64,000 nt of DNA from contig CALDHX010000014.1 of NCBI GenBank assembly GCA_937901525.1, positions 1-64,000 on the forward strand. The letters run 5' to 3'. A program made the translations under genes and the position numbers. The notes under the pieces were generated by a model that did no database searches, was not told the DNA's origin, and saw only the letters and a program-made list of their open reading frames with translations. The DNA comes from an uncultured Bacteroidales bacterium. Its GTDB lineage: Bacteria > Bacteroidota > Bacteroidia > Bacteroidales > P3. Below are positions 26,737-34,279 of the stretch, in pieces; the first letter of the stretch is position 1, and each line of letters begins with the position of its first letter.

Positions 26737-26924
26737 GTTGCATTTATTATTGTTATTTCATCTGCTTCTTTTAGTTGCGTTTCGCTCCATTGCGTTTTTT
26801 TTATGACTTTATTGCCAATTGCAACTGCACAAAAAGATGCCTCTACTTGCAATAATTCTAATAGTTGATAGATATTTGTTTGCGTTTCTATCTCTACTTG
26901 TTTTTTATTCACAATTACTTTCAT
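26724..26924 (-). CDS. thiS: Sulfur carrier protein ThiS
   Basis: A 66-residue ubiquitin-like protein ending in the required Gly-Gly (IINATCGG), which ThiF adenylates and which delivers sulfur to ThiG. It overlaps the thiD stop by 20 bases. Confidence 0.95.
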   Translation of the reverse strand: MKVIVNKKQVEIETQTNIYQLLELLQVEASFCAVAIGNKVIKKTQWSETQLKEADEITIINATCGG

Positions 26925-27756
26925 AAAATTTTTGTTTTTGAGGATTAAAAAAATGATTTAAACTTCCGTTTCCTTTTCCTGAGAAAATATCTTTTGATTC
27001 TAAGATTGCCAAGTAAACATATTCTTTTGCAAGACCAATAGAGGTTTTGTAATCATAGCCTAAGGCAAGATAAGAAGCAATAGCCGAAGAAAGAGAACAA
27101 CCTGTGCCGTGAGTGTTTTTACTATCTATTTTCTTCGATGCGTAAGTTTGAAAACTATTATCAATATCCAAAAAAAGATCAGTACATTCTCCTTGTTCAA
27201 AATGACCTCCTTTTATAAGTACTCTTTTTGTTTTAAGACTATTCTTAATAAATAATGCTACTTCTTTTTGCTCGGCAAGGCTATTTATGCTTTTTATTTG
27301 AGCAAGAGAGGCAGCTTCAAAAAGATTTGGCGTAATAATATCTACCAAAGGAAAGAGATAGTCTATCATTGCTTGTCTTGCATCGTCTTGAAGTAAAGAA
27401 GCACCGCTTGTTGCTATCATTACAGGGTCTAAAACAACACTTCCTTGAAACTTATGTCTAATTAAACTTTCGGATACCTCTTTTATAATATCTTTATCAA
27501 AAAGCATTCCGATTTTTATGGCTTTTACGGGCAAATCTTCTAAAATTGCATCTATTTGATTGCGAATTAAAGATTTTTTTAACGCAAAAACATCTCTTAC
27601 TCCTAAGGTATTTTGTGCCGTAACGGCACTTATGCAACTGCAAGCAAACAAACCCAAAGAAGAAATGGTCTTTATGTCGGCTTGAATGCCAGCTCCACCA
27701 CAAGAATCTGAGCCTGCGATTGTTAAAACTGGAATAATCTGTTTTTTTCTAATCAT
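26905..27756 (-). CDS. thiD: Hydroxymethylpyrimidine (phosphate) kinase
   Basis: It phosphorylates HMP and HMP-P to HMP-PP. The 283 residues contain the family start TIAGSDSCGGAGIQADIKT, VLDPVMIATSGA and the ATP-site motif NTHGTGCSLSSAIASYLALG. It is the first gene of the operon. Its ATG (27754-27756) lies 1 base behind a hairpin and about 50 bases behind the TPP aptamer. Confidence 0.95.
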   Translation of the reverse strand: MIRKKQIIPVLTIAGSDSCGGAGIQADIKTISSLGLFACSCISAVTAQNTLGVRDVFALKKSLIRNQIDAILEDLPVKAIKIGMLFDKDIIKEVSESLIRHKFQGSVVLDPVMIATSGASLLQDDARQAMIDYLFPLVDIITPNLFEAASLAQIKSINSLAEQKEVALFIKNSLKTKRVLIKGGHFEQGECTDLFLDIDNSFQTYASKKIDSKNTHGTGCSLSSAIASYLALGYDYKTSIGLAKEYVYLAILESKDIFSGKGNGSLNHFFNPQKQKFYESNCE

Positions 27757-27757
27757 T

Positions 27758-27787
27758 ACACTCTCTTTTTCTATGATTTGAGAGTGT
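27758..27787 (-). promoter_or_regulatory. Expression-platform hairpin at the thiD start
   Basis: On the minus strand ACACTCTC and GAGAGTGT (27780-27787 and 27758-27765) form a perfect 8-base stem ending 1 base before the thiD ATG. It can hide the ribosome binding region. The stem lies between the TPP aptamer and the gene, so it is a good candidate for translational control. Confidence 0.6.
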
Positions 27788-27799
27788 ACTTCAAAAGAA

Positions 27800-27880
27800 A
27801 GTATTTTCCCCTGTCTGCATTATCAGACCGGTCAAAGGGTATAATCTCAGCCTACAAAAAGTAAGCACCCCCAAATCTTT
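27800..27880 (-). promoter_or_regulatory. TPP riboswitch (THI element)
   Basis: Read on the minus strand, the conserved blocks GGGGGTGC, GGCTGAGATTATACCC, GACCGGTCTGATAATGC and GACAGGGGAAA occur in the right order and spacing. They directly precede thiD. Thiamine pyrophosphate is expected to shut the operon off. Confidence 0.93.
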
Positions 27881-27919
27881 AATACAATAAAATTTTAACT
27901 ACTACGTTTATTTAGCGTG

Positions 27920-27927
27920 CAAAGTTA
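27920..27927 (-). promoter_or_regulatory. Probable -7 element of the thiamine operon
   Basis: TAACTTTG on the minus strand matches TAnnTTTG and lies about 45 bases before the aptamer. No clear TTG at -33 is visible. Confidence 0.5.
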
Positions 27928-28025
27928 TACTAATAATATGTATTATGAAAATATTTATTCGTATTTTTGCAAAAAAAATCAAAAAAGAATAAACTTAGAA
28001 ACATTAAACAAACAATTTTTAAAGT

Positions 28026-28895
28026 ATGAAAAAGACCTATTTATTAATTGCGAGCCTTGTTTTAATCTTAGCAAGTGCTTGTAATAGCAAAGCAGAAAAA
28101 GAACGTTTAATAGAAAAAGAAATGAGAGACTCAATTGAAGCTGCATTATCTGCTAAAAACGCAGAAGTAGAAATGTTGTTTCAACAATTAAACGAAATAG
28201 AAGAAAATTTATCCGTTGTTACATCTAAATATGCTGATGTTTCTAAGATAAAAGATAAAACAGGAGAAGTAAGCGTTGATACAAGAACAAAAATAACTTC
28301 TCAAATTCAAGACATAAACGATTTATTGGCTGAACAAAAACAAAAAATAAATAACCTTAACGCTCAATTAAGAAAACAAAAAAATACTAATAAAGAATTA
28401 ACTGCCTTTATCGAAAAACTACAAACAAGAATTTCTGAACAAGAAGAAGAAATACAATTGTTAACAACTGAATTACAAAAGCACAAAATAGTTATTGAAA
28501 ACCTAAATCGTAACTTAGATGAACTAAACAAACAAAATCAAGATAAAGATGAAAGAATCTTGAAAATAGAAGAAGAAAAAAATACTGCTTATTATGTAAT
28601 TGGTGAAAAGAAAGAACTTCTTGAAAAAGGAATTATCAATAGAAAAGGTGGATTCCTTGGAATGGGTAAAAGAAGTGTTGCAAGTAGCGATTCTGAACTT
28701 GCTAACTATACAAAAATAGACATAAGAAGAGTTCCAGAAATTAGACTTCACGGAACAAAAATAAAAATCCTTACTTCTCACCCAAGCGAATCTTACAGAT
28801 TGGAACCAGATACAAAACGTCCTACAAGACTTGTAATTACAAACCCTTCATTGTTCTGGCAAAAAAGTAAATTCCTTGTTATAGAACTTGACTAA
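28026..28895 (+). CDS. Coiled-coil lipoprotein
   Basis: A 289-residue protein with a lipoprotein signal (LVLILASAC, Cys about 19). A long coiled coil runs from about residue 25 to 190 (DLLAEQKQKINNLNAQLRKQ). A small C-terminal domain contains KGGFLGMGKRSVASSDS and SHPSESYRLEPDTKRPTRLV. Proteins of this layout are common in Bacteroidetes; the function is not known. A TATTTTTG -7 element lies at 27962-27969 and a terminator follows. Confidence 0.82.
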   Translation: MKKTYLLIASLVLILASACNSKAEKERLIEKEMRDSIEAALSAKNAEVEMLFQQLNEIEENLSVVTSKYADVSKIKDKTGEVSVDTRTKITSQIQDINDLLAEQKQKINNLNAQLRKQKNTNKELTAFIEKLQTRISEQEEEIQLLTTELQKHKIVIENLNRNLDELNKQNQDKDERILKIEEEKNTAYYVIGEKKELLEKGIINRKGGFLGMGKRSVASSDSELANYTKIDIRRVPEIRLHGTKIKILTSHPSESYRLEPDTKRPTRLVITNPSLFWQKSKFLVIELD

Positions 28896-28925
28896 GAGAA
28901 ATCCGAATACATAAAATATAACTGT

Positions 28926-28955
28926 AAGGGTATAAATTTTAGGATTTATACCCTT
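28926..28955. terminator. Intrinsic terminator
   Basis: AAGGGTATAAAT (28926-28937) pairs with ATTTATACCCTT (28944-28955), followed by a T run. Confidence 0.88.
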
Positions 28956-29016
28956 TTTTATTGATTTTTTTTTACCTTTGCAACATAATTTATTTACTAA
29001 TTAAAAAATAACGTAT

Positions 29017-29466
29017 ATGAAAAAGTTTATGTTTATGGCATTTGTAGCAGTTTTAGCTATTTTGCCTTTATCAAATGTTAAAGCTCAAAATTGGGGCGTT
29101 GGTCTTATCGGAGGAATTGACTCTGGTATTCAAGTAAAGAAATACATGGGTGGAAACTCTCTTGATTTCCGTGGTTGCCTTTATAATCATGGATTCCAAG
29201 TTGCAGGATTGTACGAATGGAATCACGATCTTGGAAGCAACTTCACTTTATATTATGGAGTTGGAGCAGGACTTGGAACATGGAATAACCCACAAGGAGA
29301 TATGTCTTTTGGAGTTGATGTAGAAGCTATTGTTGGCGTTGAATGGAAACTTCCTATTAGCTTCCCTCTTGCAATATCTTTAGATTACAGACCAGCGTTT
29401 CACCTTCTTCCTTCAACAGGATTCTATGCAAAAGGATTCGCATTCGGAATTAAATACTTATTCTAA
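29017..29466 (+). CDS. Small outer-membrane beta-barrel-like protein
   Basis: A 149-residue exported protein: signal peptide to about residue 23 (LSNVKAQ), then alternating amphipathic strands rich in Gly and aromatic residues, ending in the aromatic terminus GIKYLF typical of outer-membrane barrels. The -7 element TACCTTTG is at 28973-28980. No function is assigned. Confidence 0.78.
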   Translation: MKKFMFMAFVAVLAILPLSNVKAQNWGVGLIGGIDSGIQVKKYMGGNSLDFRGCLYNHGFQVAGLYEWNHDLGSNFTLYYGVGAGLGTWNNPQGDMSFGVDVEAIVGVEWKLPISFPLAISLDYRPAFHLLPSTGFYAKGFAFGIKYLF

Positions 29467-29504
29467 GAATAGGTAATAAAAGAAATAAAAAAACAAAACG
29501 CTCG

Positions 29505-29539
29505 TTTGTCTGAATAAAACCAAGACTTACGAGCGTTTT
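29505..29539. terminator. Island-end hairpin repeat, copy 2
   Basis: AAAACGCTCGT (29505-29515) pairs with ACGAGCGTTTT (29529-29539). Read on the minus strand it is nearly the same as the copy at 21129-21173, including the AAGTCTTGGTTTTATT loop. It ends the gene behind leader RNA copy B. Confidence 0.8.
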
Positions 29540-29567
29540 TCTTTGAGTTAATTATCTCCAATTAATT

Positions 29568-29819
29568 TTAATCAACTTCTTTACATTCATAATATTTATC
29601 TCCAATATGATCAAACGCATCAACTTCTTCATGAGTATCTTTTCCTTCAAAATATTCACAAGGAGTTTCACCAGATTTGAAAATATGAGAAGCACCACTT
29701 TCAAGATCTCCTGTAAATCCCCAATATGTGTATTTACATTCACAAGTATGATTTGTTTCGCAGGCTGCGAATAATATCACTGACGTGATAATTAAACCTA
29801 ATTTTTTTATTTTTTCCAT
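29568..29819 (-). CDS. Small lipoprotein behind leader RNA copy B
   Basis: An 83-residue protein with a lipoprotein signal (ILFAACETNHTCECK, Cys about 20). It is acidic and has five more cysteines (CECK, PCEYF, YECKE), which could form disulfides or bind metal. It is the only gene between the leader RNA and the hairpin repeat, so it is the whole cargo of island B. No function is recognised. Confidence 0.72.
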   Translation of the reverse strand: MEKIKKLGLIITSVILFAACETNHTCECKYTYWGFTGDLESGASHIFKSGETPCEYFEGKDTHEEVDAFDHIGDKYYECKEVD

Positions 29820-29839
29820 ATTTTTACTATTTTTTTATT

Positions 29840-30099
29840 CTTTGCCCAAGTCCCAAATGGCGATTACTTATTTTCTTTCTTTGACTTCAAGGCATAAAAA
29901 AACGTGGGACTTTTTTCTTATCCTTATGTGAGGTCTTGGAACTACCTAATACACCTAATAAGTAAAGCCCACGAAGATGATTCGTGAGCGTTTACTGCTT
30001 TACAAAGGTGTATTTTATGAAATGTTCCAAGTTTCACATAACCAAGTATAAGCAAAAACGCTTTTATGTCGTATTAAAATTAACTCAGTCTAAATTATC
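29840..30099 (-). ncRNA. Structured 5' leader RNA, copy B
   Basis: The reverse strand carries the same element as 15840-16101. P1 is TTATGTG with CACATAA. P2 has changed to CTTGGAA with TTCCAAG. P3 has changed to ATACACCT with AGGTGTAT. P4/P5 GTAAA-C-GCTCACGA with TCGTGGGC-TTTAC and P6 AAGTCCCA with TGGGACTT are kept. P2 and P3 changes are compensatory on both arms. The lipoprotein ATG follows 21 bases behind. Confidence 0.8.
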
Positions 30100-30153
30100 T
30101 TTCTTTTTCTTTTGCCATAGGCATATTTTTTCGTTATTATTCTATTCAGAGCA

Positions 30154-30183
30154 CAAAGTTATAATATTTTTTTAAAAGCACAA
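30154..30183 (-). promoter_or_regulatory. Promoter of leader RNA copy B
   Basis: On the minus strand TTG (30181-30183), 19 bases, then TAACTTTG (30154-30161). Confidence 0.82.
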
Positions 30184-30229
30184 ATGTTTTCTATTAAAAA
30201 GATTTTAAGCTCAAATGCGAAGAAAAAAA

Positions 30230-30292
30230 ATTACCTTCCTATGGTAATAGGATTACTCCTTTGTGGTAATTGGATTACCATAACGAGGTAAT
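30230..30292 (-). repeat. Second array of ATTACC-N7-GGTAAT units
   Basis: Units at 30230-30248, 30252-30270 and 30274-30292, again at a period of 22. In the cassette's own direction the order is inverted unit 3, unit 2 (one dinucleotide swapped), unit 1. In the array at 15647-15709 the order is 1, 2, 3. The flanking GTAGAARC and TTTTTTTTCTTCGCATTTGA are the same in both. Confidence 0.8.
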
Positions 30293-30309
30293 GTTTCTAC
30301 TTCAAAGAG

Positions 30310-30400
30310 GTAAAAAAATAAAACAAAGAAAAAAAGAAAAAAAGCAAAGAAAAAATCAAAAAAAGTAAAGAAAAAAATGAAAAAAGTAAAGACTTTTTTT
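30310..30400. repeat. Low-complexity AAAGAAAAAA tract
   Basis: A run of (A)nGAAAGA(A)n repeats (TTTTTTCTTTG on the other strand) fills the space between the unit array and rlmH. Similar tracts follow other genes in the window. Confidence 0.7.
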
Positions 30401-30409
30401 AGTGGGTGT

Positions 30410-30883
30410 TTAGTCTTTGTGATAGGGTTCGTTGTTTAGTATTGTGTTTGCTCGATATATTTGTTCTACTATTAGAAGGCGTATCATTTGATGTGAAAAG
30501 GTCATTGGGGATATTGATATTTTTTCTTGCACTTCTTGGTATATTCTTGGGGAAAAGCCGTATGCTCCGCCGACTATGAAGTTTAGGTTTTTTATGCCTT
30601 GATTCATTTGTTTTTGAAGGTGGGTTGCAAATTCTTTGCTACTAAATAGTTTGCCTTTTTCATCAAATAGTATATTCTTGTCATATTTGCTTATTTGTTT
30701 TAATAAAATGTCGGCTTCTTTTTCTTTGATTTCGGAAGAACTTAGGCTTTTTGCTCCTTTTATGTCGGGGAGATATATTATTTCAAAGTTAACATAATGC
30801 TTTAATCTTTTGATATAATTCTCCACTGCTTCAATTAGATATTTCTCTTCGGTCTTTCCTATTACGGTTAATTTTATATTCAT
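30410..30883 (-). CDS. rlmH: 23S rRNA (pseudouridine-1915-N3) methyltransferase
   Basis: A 157-residue SPOUT methyltransferase acting on helix 69 of assembled ribosomes. The SAM-binding knot motifs FIVGGAYGFS and the C-terminal SPMTFSHQMIRLLIVEQIYR with NNEPYHK are intact. Its start overlaps the stop of the GNAT gene by one base. Confidence 0.96.
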   Translation of the reverse strand: MNIKLTVIGKTEEKYLIEAVENYIKRLKHYVNFEIIYLPDIKGAKSLSSSEIKEKEADILLKQISKYDKNILFDEKGKLFSSKEFATHLQKQMNQGIKNLNFIVGGAYGFSPRIYQEVQEKISISPMTFSHQMIRLLIVEQIYRANTILNNEPYHKD

Positions 30884-31830
30884 TATTTAAGTCTTCTAAG
30901 TAGTTTATAAATCGTGCTATAATGTTTTTGCACATAAAGATATGGTGTTTGTTCTGCTCCAAAATGACGAATAAATGTTTCTATTGATGGAATTATGCTA
31001 CCTGTAAAGTCGTAAATCTTACATTTTTGTTGTGCGGCATATTCAATTGCTTTCCAAAGTAATATGCTTGGGGCGTTGAGTGTGCGATATTTTGGATCGG
31101 CTCCCGAAAAGAGTTGATAGCAATTATCTTTGTCTATTATAAGATATGTGATTGCAAGAATATTTTGTTGATTGTCTTTTATTGCGAGCTTTTTTCCCAC
31201 TTTTTTTTGTGTGCAAACCTCGTCCATTTGCTTGAAAAATTCGTAGGAGAAAGGACATTTTGTGTTTTGTTTTTGATAGGTGAGAAGGTTTATTTTATAA
31301 AATTCTTCGCAACTAATCTCTTCGGTTAAAAAGAGATTGCTTTCTTGTTTTTTTATCTTTCTTCTATATTCTTTGTCTATGTTGTTGAAAGTGTAATCTA
31401 AGTCTTCAATATTAGTAAAGCGATAGGAGTAGTGTGTTGTTGCGGAAAATCCGTTCCAAAGAAAGCCTAACCAATTTTTTGTTTCGTAATTGAATTTTTG
31501 TGTAAAGAAAGCAAGTTTTTTTTGGTTGATTTTTTGTGCAAAATCTTGTAGGATTTTGTTTTCTAAGGAGTATTTTTTGTTGTTATTAAGATTTTGTGGT
31601 AGTGAAATATAAGGTCCCGAAAAGGGTGTAAGCATTGGTGGCATTATTGTTTTGAAGTGTAGTTTTGTTTTTATGCAATAGGGCATTATTGCTAAGATTT
31701 CTTCACCTTCTTTATAGACTAATGTCTCCCAAGCCTTATTGTAGGCTAAGTCTAACCACCATTCTTGATAGAAAACGGGTAGTTGTGGATTTCTTTCACA
31801 AAATAAGTCGTATTGTTCTTTGTTTGTCAT
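30883..31830 (-). CDS. GNAT-fold (FemAB/BioF2-like) acyltransferase
   Basis: A 315-residue protein with the layout of large GNAT/FemAB-like proteins of Bacteroidetes: PVFYQEWWLDLAYNKAWE at the N-terminus, MPPMLTPFSGPYIS, and a C-terminal GNAT core (ITYLIIDKDNCYQLFSGAD, NAPSILLWKAIEYAAQQK, IYDFTGSI). The substrate is unknown. It overlaps the GH57 stop by 4 bases. Confidence 0.8.
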   Translation of the reverse strand: MTNKEQYDLFCERNPQLPVFYQEWWLDLAYNKAWETLVYKEGEEILAIMPYCIKTKLHFKTIMPPMLTPFSGPYISLPQNLNNNKKYSLENKILQDFAQKINQKKLAFFTQKFNYETKNWLGFLWNGFSATTHYSYRFTNIEDLDYTFNNIDKEYRRKIKKQESNLFLTEEISCEEFYKINLLTYQKQNTKCPFSYEFFKQMDEVCTQKKVGKKLAIKDNQQNILAITYLIIDKDNCYQLFSGADPKYRTLNAPSILLWKAIEYAAQQKCKIYDFTGSIIPSIETFIRHFGAEQTPYLYVQKHYSTIYKLLRRLK

Positions 31831-33002
31831 TTTAATCTTTCTCTAAAATCCGACAATACATTCATATAGTTAATGTAAGCCTCGTAAGGAGAGTTGTAAT
31901 GATTGAAGTATTTATGCACATCTCCATCGGAAAACCATTTTGTACACATATAATAGAAATTATCTGATGTTTGTAGATAACGCCAAGTGCGTAATAATTC
32001 CTCGTCTTGCTTTGAAATTACTTTTTCTTCCAATTCATAAATTTGCTCAAATGCGTCATCTTGCAAGTCATTTCCTAACCACGCTGTAACATCTCTTTCT
32101 TCGTCTGCCCAAGAATAAGGTTCGGGTGCAAGAATTACGTCTTTGGGTTCTAACCTTGCGACAAGTTCGCTTGGGGTTGCAAAGTTGTAGTCGCTTTTTG
32201 TTAAAACGGTTTGTGGAAGGTGGCGTAGAAATTCAAAAATGCCGGTTTCTTTCCATTGATGTTCGCCAAAGGTTTCATAATCCATAAAAAGATTAATGGT
32301 TTCTACGTTTTGAATTTCGTTAATCCAAGAAACAAATTTGTCGCATGTTAAAGGAAATCCGTTCCAACTTTGTTGGGAAAAACGAAAGGCTATGTCATCG
32401 CTTAATTGGTAGTTTTTTAATAGTAGTAGTAAGCCATTTTTTTCGGCATGTTGGTAAAGATAATTAGGACTTCGCCATGCTAAGATATGTTTTGCTCCTT
32501 CGGCAAGTTGGGCTTTAAATCCTAATTCTTTAACCATTCGTCCTATGTTGTCCGAATAAATAAGTTCGGTGTTACGAAAAGTAGTTGGTGTGATATTAAA
32601 GTGCTTTTCTATCATTTTTTTATGAATTAGCACTTGCTTTTTAAATTCTTTTTCGCTTGCAAGGGAGGATAGTGAGTGAGAATAGGTTTCGCAAAGAAAT
32701 TCTACACAACCCGTTTCGGCTAAGGCTTGAAAGGATTCCAAAACCTCCGGACAATAAGCCTCGAATTGTTCAATGGCTGTTCCCGATATTGAATAAGCTA
32801 CTTTGAATGCTCCTTTGTGTTGATTGATTAGTTCAAGTATTAGTTTGTTTGTTGGTAAGTAACACTTTTCGGCTACTCTCTTGCAAATCCAACTATTTTG
32901 TATTTGGTCAAAATATTGATGGCTTTCTCCTATGTCAAAGAATTTGTAGGGTCTTAACCTAAATGGTTGATGGACTTGAAAGTAAAAACAAATTGATTTC
33001 AT
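31827..33002 (-). CDS. Glycoside hydrolase family 57 (alpha-amylase-like)
   Basis: A 391-residue retaining alpha-glucan hydrolase or transferase. The GH57 motifs are FQVHQPFRLRPY at the start, FRNTELIYSDNIG with the nucleophile Glu and MDYETFGEHQW with the acid/base Asp. The ATG at 33000-33002 is chosen because the protein then begins at MKSICFYFQVHQP; a longer TTG start would overlap the upstream gene. It forms an operon with a GT and a debranching enzyme, a standard Bacteroidetes alpha-glucan set. Confidence 0.92.
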   Translation of the reverse strand: MKSICFYFQVHQPFRLRPYKFFDIGESHQYFDQIQNSWICKRVAEKCYLPTNKLILELINQHKGAFKVAYSISGTAIEQFEAYCPEVLESFQALAETGCVEFLCETYSHSLSSLASEKEFKKQVLIHKKMIEKHFNITPTTFRNTELIYSDNIGRMVKELGFKAQLAEGAKHILAWRSPNYLYQHAEKNGLLLLLKNYQLSDDIAFRFSQQSWNGFPLTCDKFVSWINEIQNVETINLFMDYETFGEHQWKETGIFEFLRHLPQTVLTKSDYNFATPSELVARLEPKDVILAPEPYSWADEERDVTAWLGNDLQDDAFEQIYELEEKVISKQDEELLRTWRYLQTSDNFYYMCTKWFSDGDVHKYFNHYNSPYEAYINYMNVLSDFRERLK

Positions 33003-33013
33003 AACACAAAGTT

Positions 33014-34279
33014 TTATTTTGTTAATTGATTGTATAATTCTACTAATTTTTCGGCGGCTTTTGACCAAGTTGTATTTATCGCTTCGGCTTTCCCCTCAAT
33101 AGAAAGCATATTTGATAGGGTTTTGTAGTTTCCTATTGCATAGATTGCATTGGCTATTGCATCGGTATCCCAAAAATCTACTTTTATTGCATTGCGTAAC
33201 ACCTCGCTAACACCCGATTGTTTGCTTATTATTGTGGGAACCGAATGTTGCATCGCCTCTAAGGGTGCTATTCCAAAGGGTTCCGACACGCTTGGCATAA
33301 TAAACATATCGCTTTGGCTAAGTAGTTGATTTACCTCTTGGGATTCTAAAAAGCCTGTAAAGAGAAAATTCTTTGAAATGCGTTTTTTTGCAACTAAGGC
33401 TACCATTTTGTTTAGCATATCGCCCTTTCCCGCCATGATGAAAAGGAAGTTTTTGTCTTTTTTAAGGACTTTTTCCGCCGCTTCTATGAAATAATCCGGC
33501 CCTTTTTGAAAAGTAATTCTACCAATGAAAGAAACAATTTTTTTATTCTTTGTTTTATTGGAATATTCCTTTGAAATATTTTGCTCAACTCCATTGTGAA
33601 TTGTCAAAACTTTATCGGGATTTTGATGATATTTGTTTATTATGATATTTCTTGTAAATTCGCTTACCGCAACTATTTTGTCGGCGTTATCCATTCCGTA
33701 TTTCTCAACTTGATAGACCTCTTGGTTTATGTTTTCTCCACTTCTATCATATTCCGTTGCGTGAACGTGTACTATAAGTGGCTTATTGCTAATTTGTTTT
33801 GCAATTACGCCCGCTTTATAGCAAAGCCAATCGTGTGCATGTATTACATCAAAGGTGTTTTGCTTTGCTATGCTTGCCGCAACAAAGGCATAGCGTTCAA
33901 CCTCCTCTAAAAGATTTTCTCCGTATCCTCCTTTGAAATCTAACTTTAAGTTATTTGCTTGTTTTTGCGCCAGTGTGGTAGAATGAATTATATTGTAATA
34001 ATCTTGTTGTCCTATGTATGGAATGATTGTTGAGTTGATTTGAACAAATGAAATCTTTTGGTCAATGTTTTTTCTTTCTTGTTGGGAAAGGTTATTGACT
34101 ACTTGACTTGCCGAAAGTATTTTAATTTGTGATGTGTCTTCATCACCAAATGCTTTTGGAACAACAAATATTATTTCAACATCTTTGTTGTAAAGGGCTT
34201 TTGTTAAACCATAACAAGCCGTTCCTAAGCCTCCGGATATATGAGGAGGGAATTCCCAACCAAACATTAGTACTTTCAT
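33014..34279 (-). CDS. Glycosyltransferase, glycogen-synthase-like (GT4/GT5 fold)
   Basis: A 421-residue GT-B enzyme. The start MKVLMFGWEFPPHISGGLGT is the glycan-synthase acceptor loop, DVIHAHDWLCYKAG is the domain hinge region and SVSEPFGIAPLEAMQHSVP is the C-terminal donor-site motif. It probably adds glucose to alpha-glucan. It overlaps the stop of the debranching enzyme gene by 4 bases. Confidence 0.9.
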   Translation of the reverse strand: MKVLMFGWEFPPHISGGLGTACYGLTKALYNKDVEIIFVVPKAFGDEDTSQIKILSASQVVNNLSQQERKNIDQKISFVQINSTIIPYIGQQDYYNIIHSTTLAQKQANNLKLDFKGGYGENLLEEVERYAFVAASIAKQNTFDVIHAHDWLCYKAGVIAKQISNKPLIVHVHATEYDRSGENINQEVYQVEKYGMDNADKIVAVSEFTRNIIINKYHQNPDKVLTIHNGVEQNISKEYSNKTKNKKIVSFIGRITFQKGPDYFIEAAEKVLKKDKNFLFIMAGKGDMLNKMVALVAKKRISKNFLFTGFLESQEVNQLLSQSDMFIMPSVSEPFGIAPLEAMQHSVPTIISKQSGVSEVLRNAIKVDFWDTDAIANAIYAIGNYKTLSNMLSIEGKAEAINTTWSKAAEKLVELYNQLTK

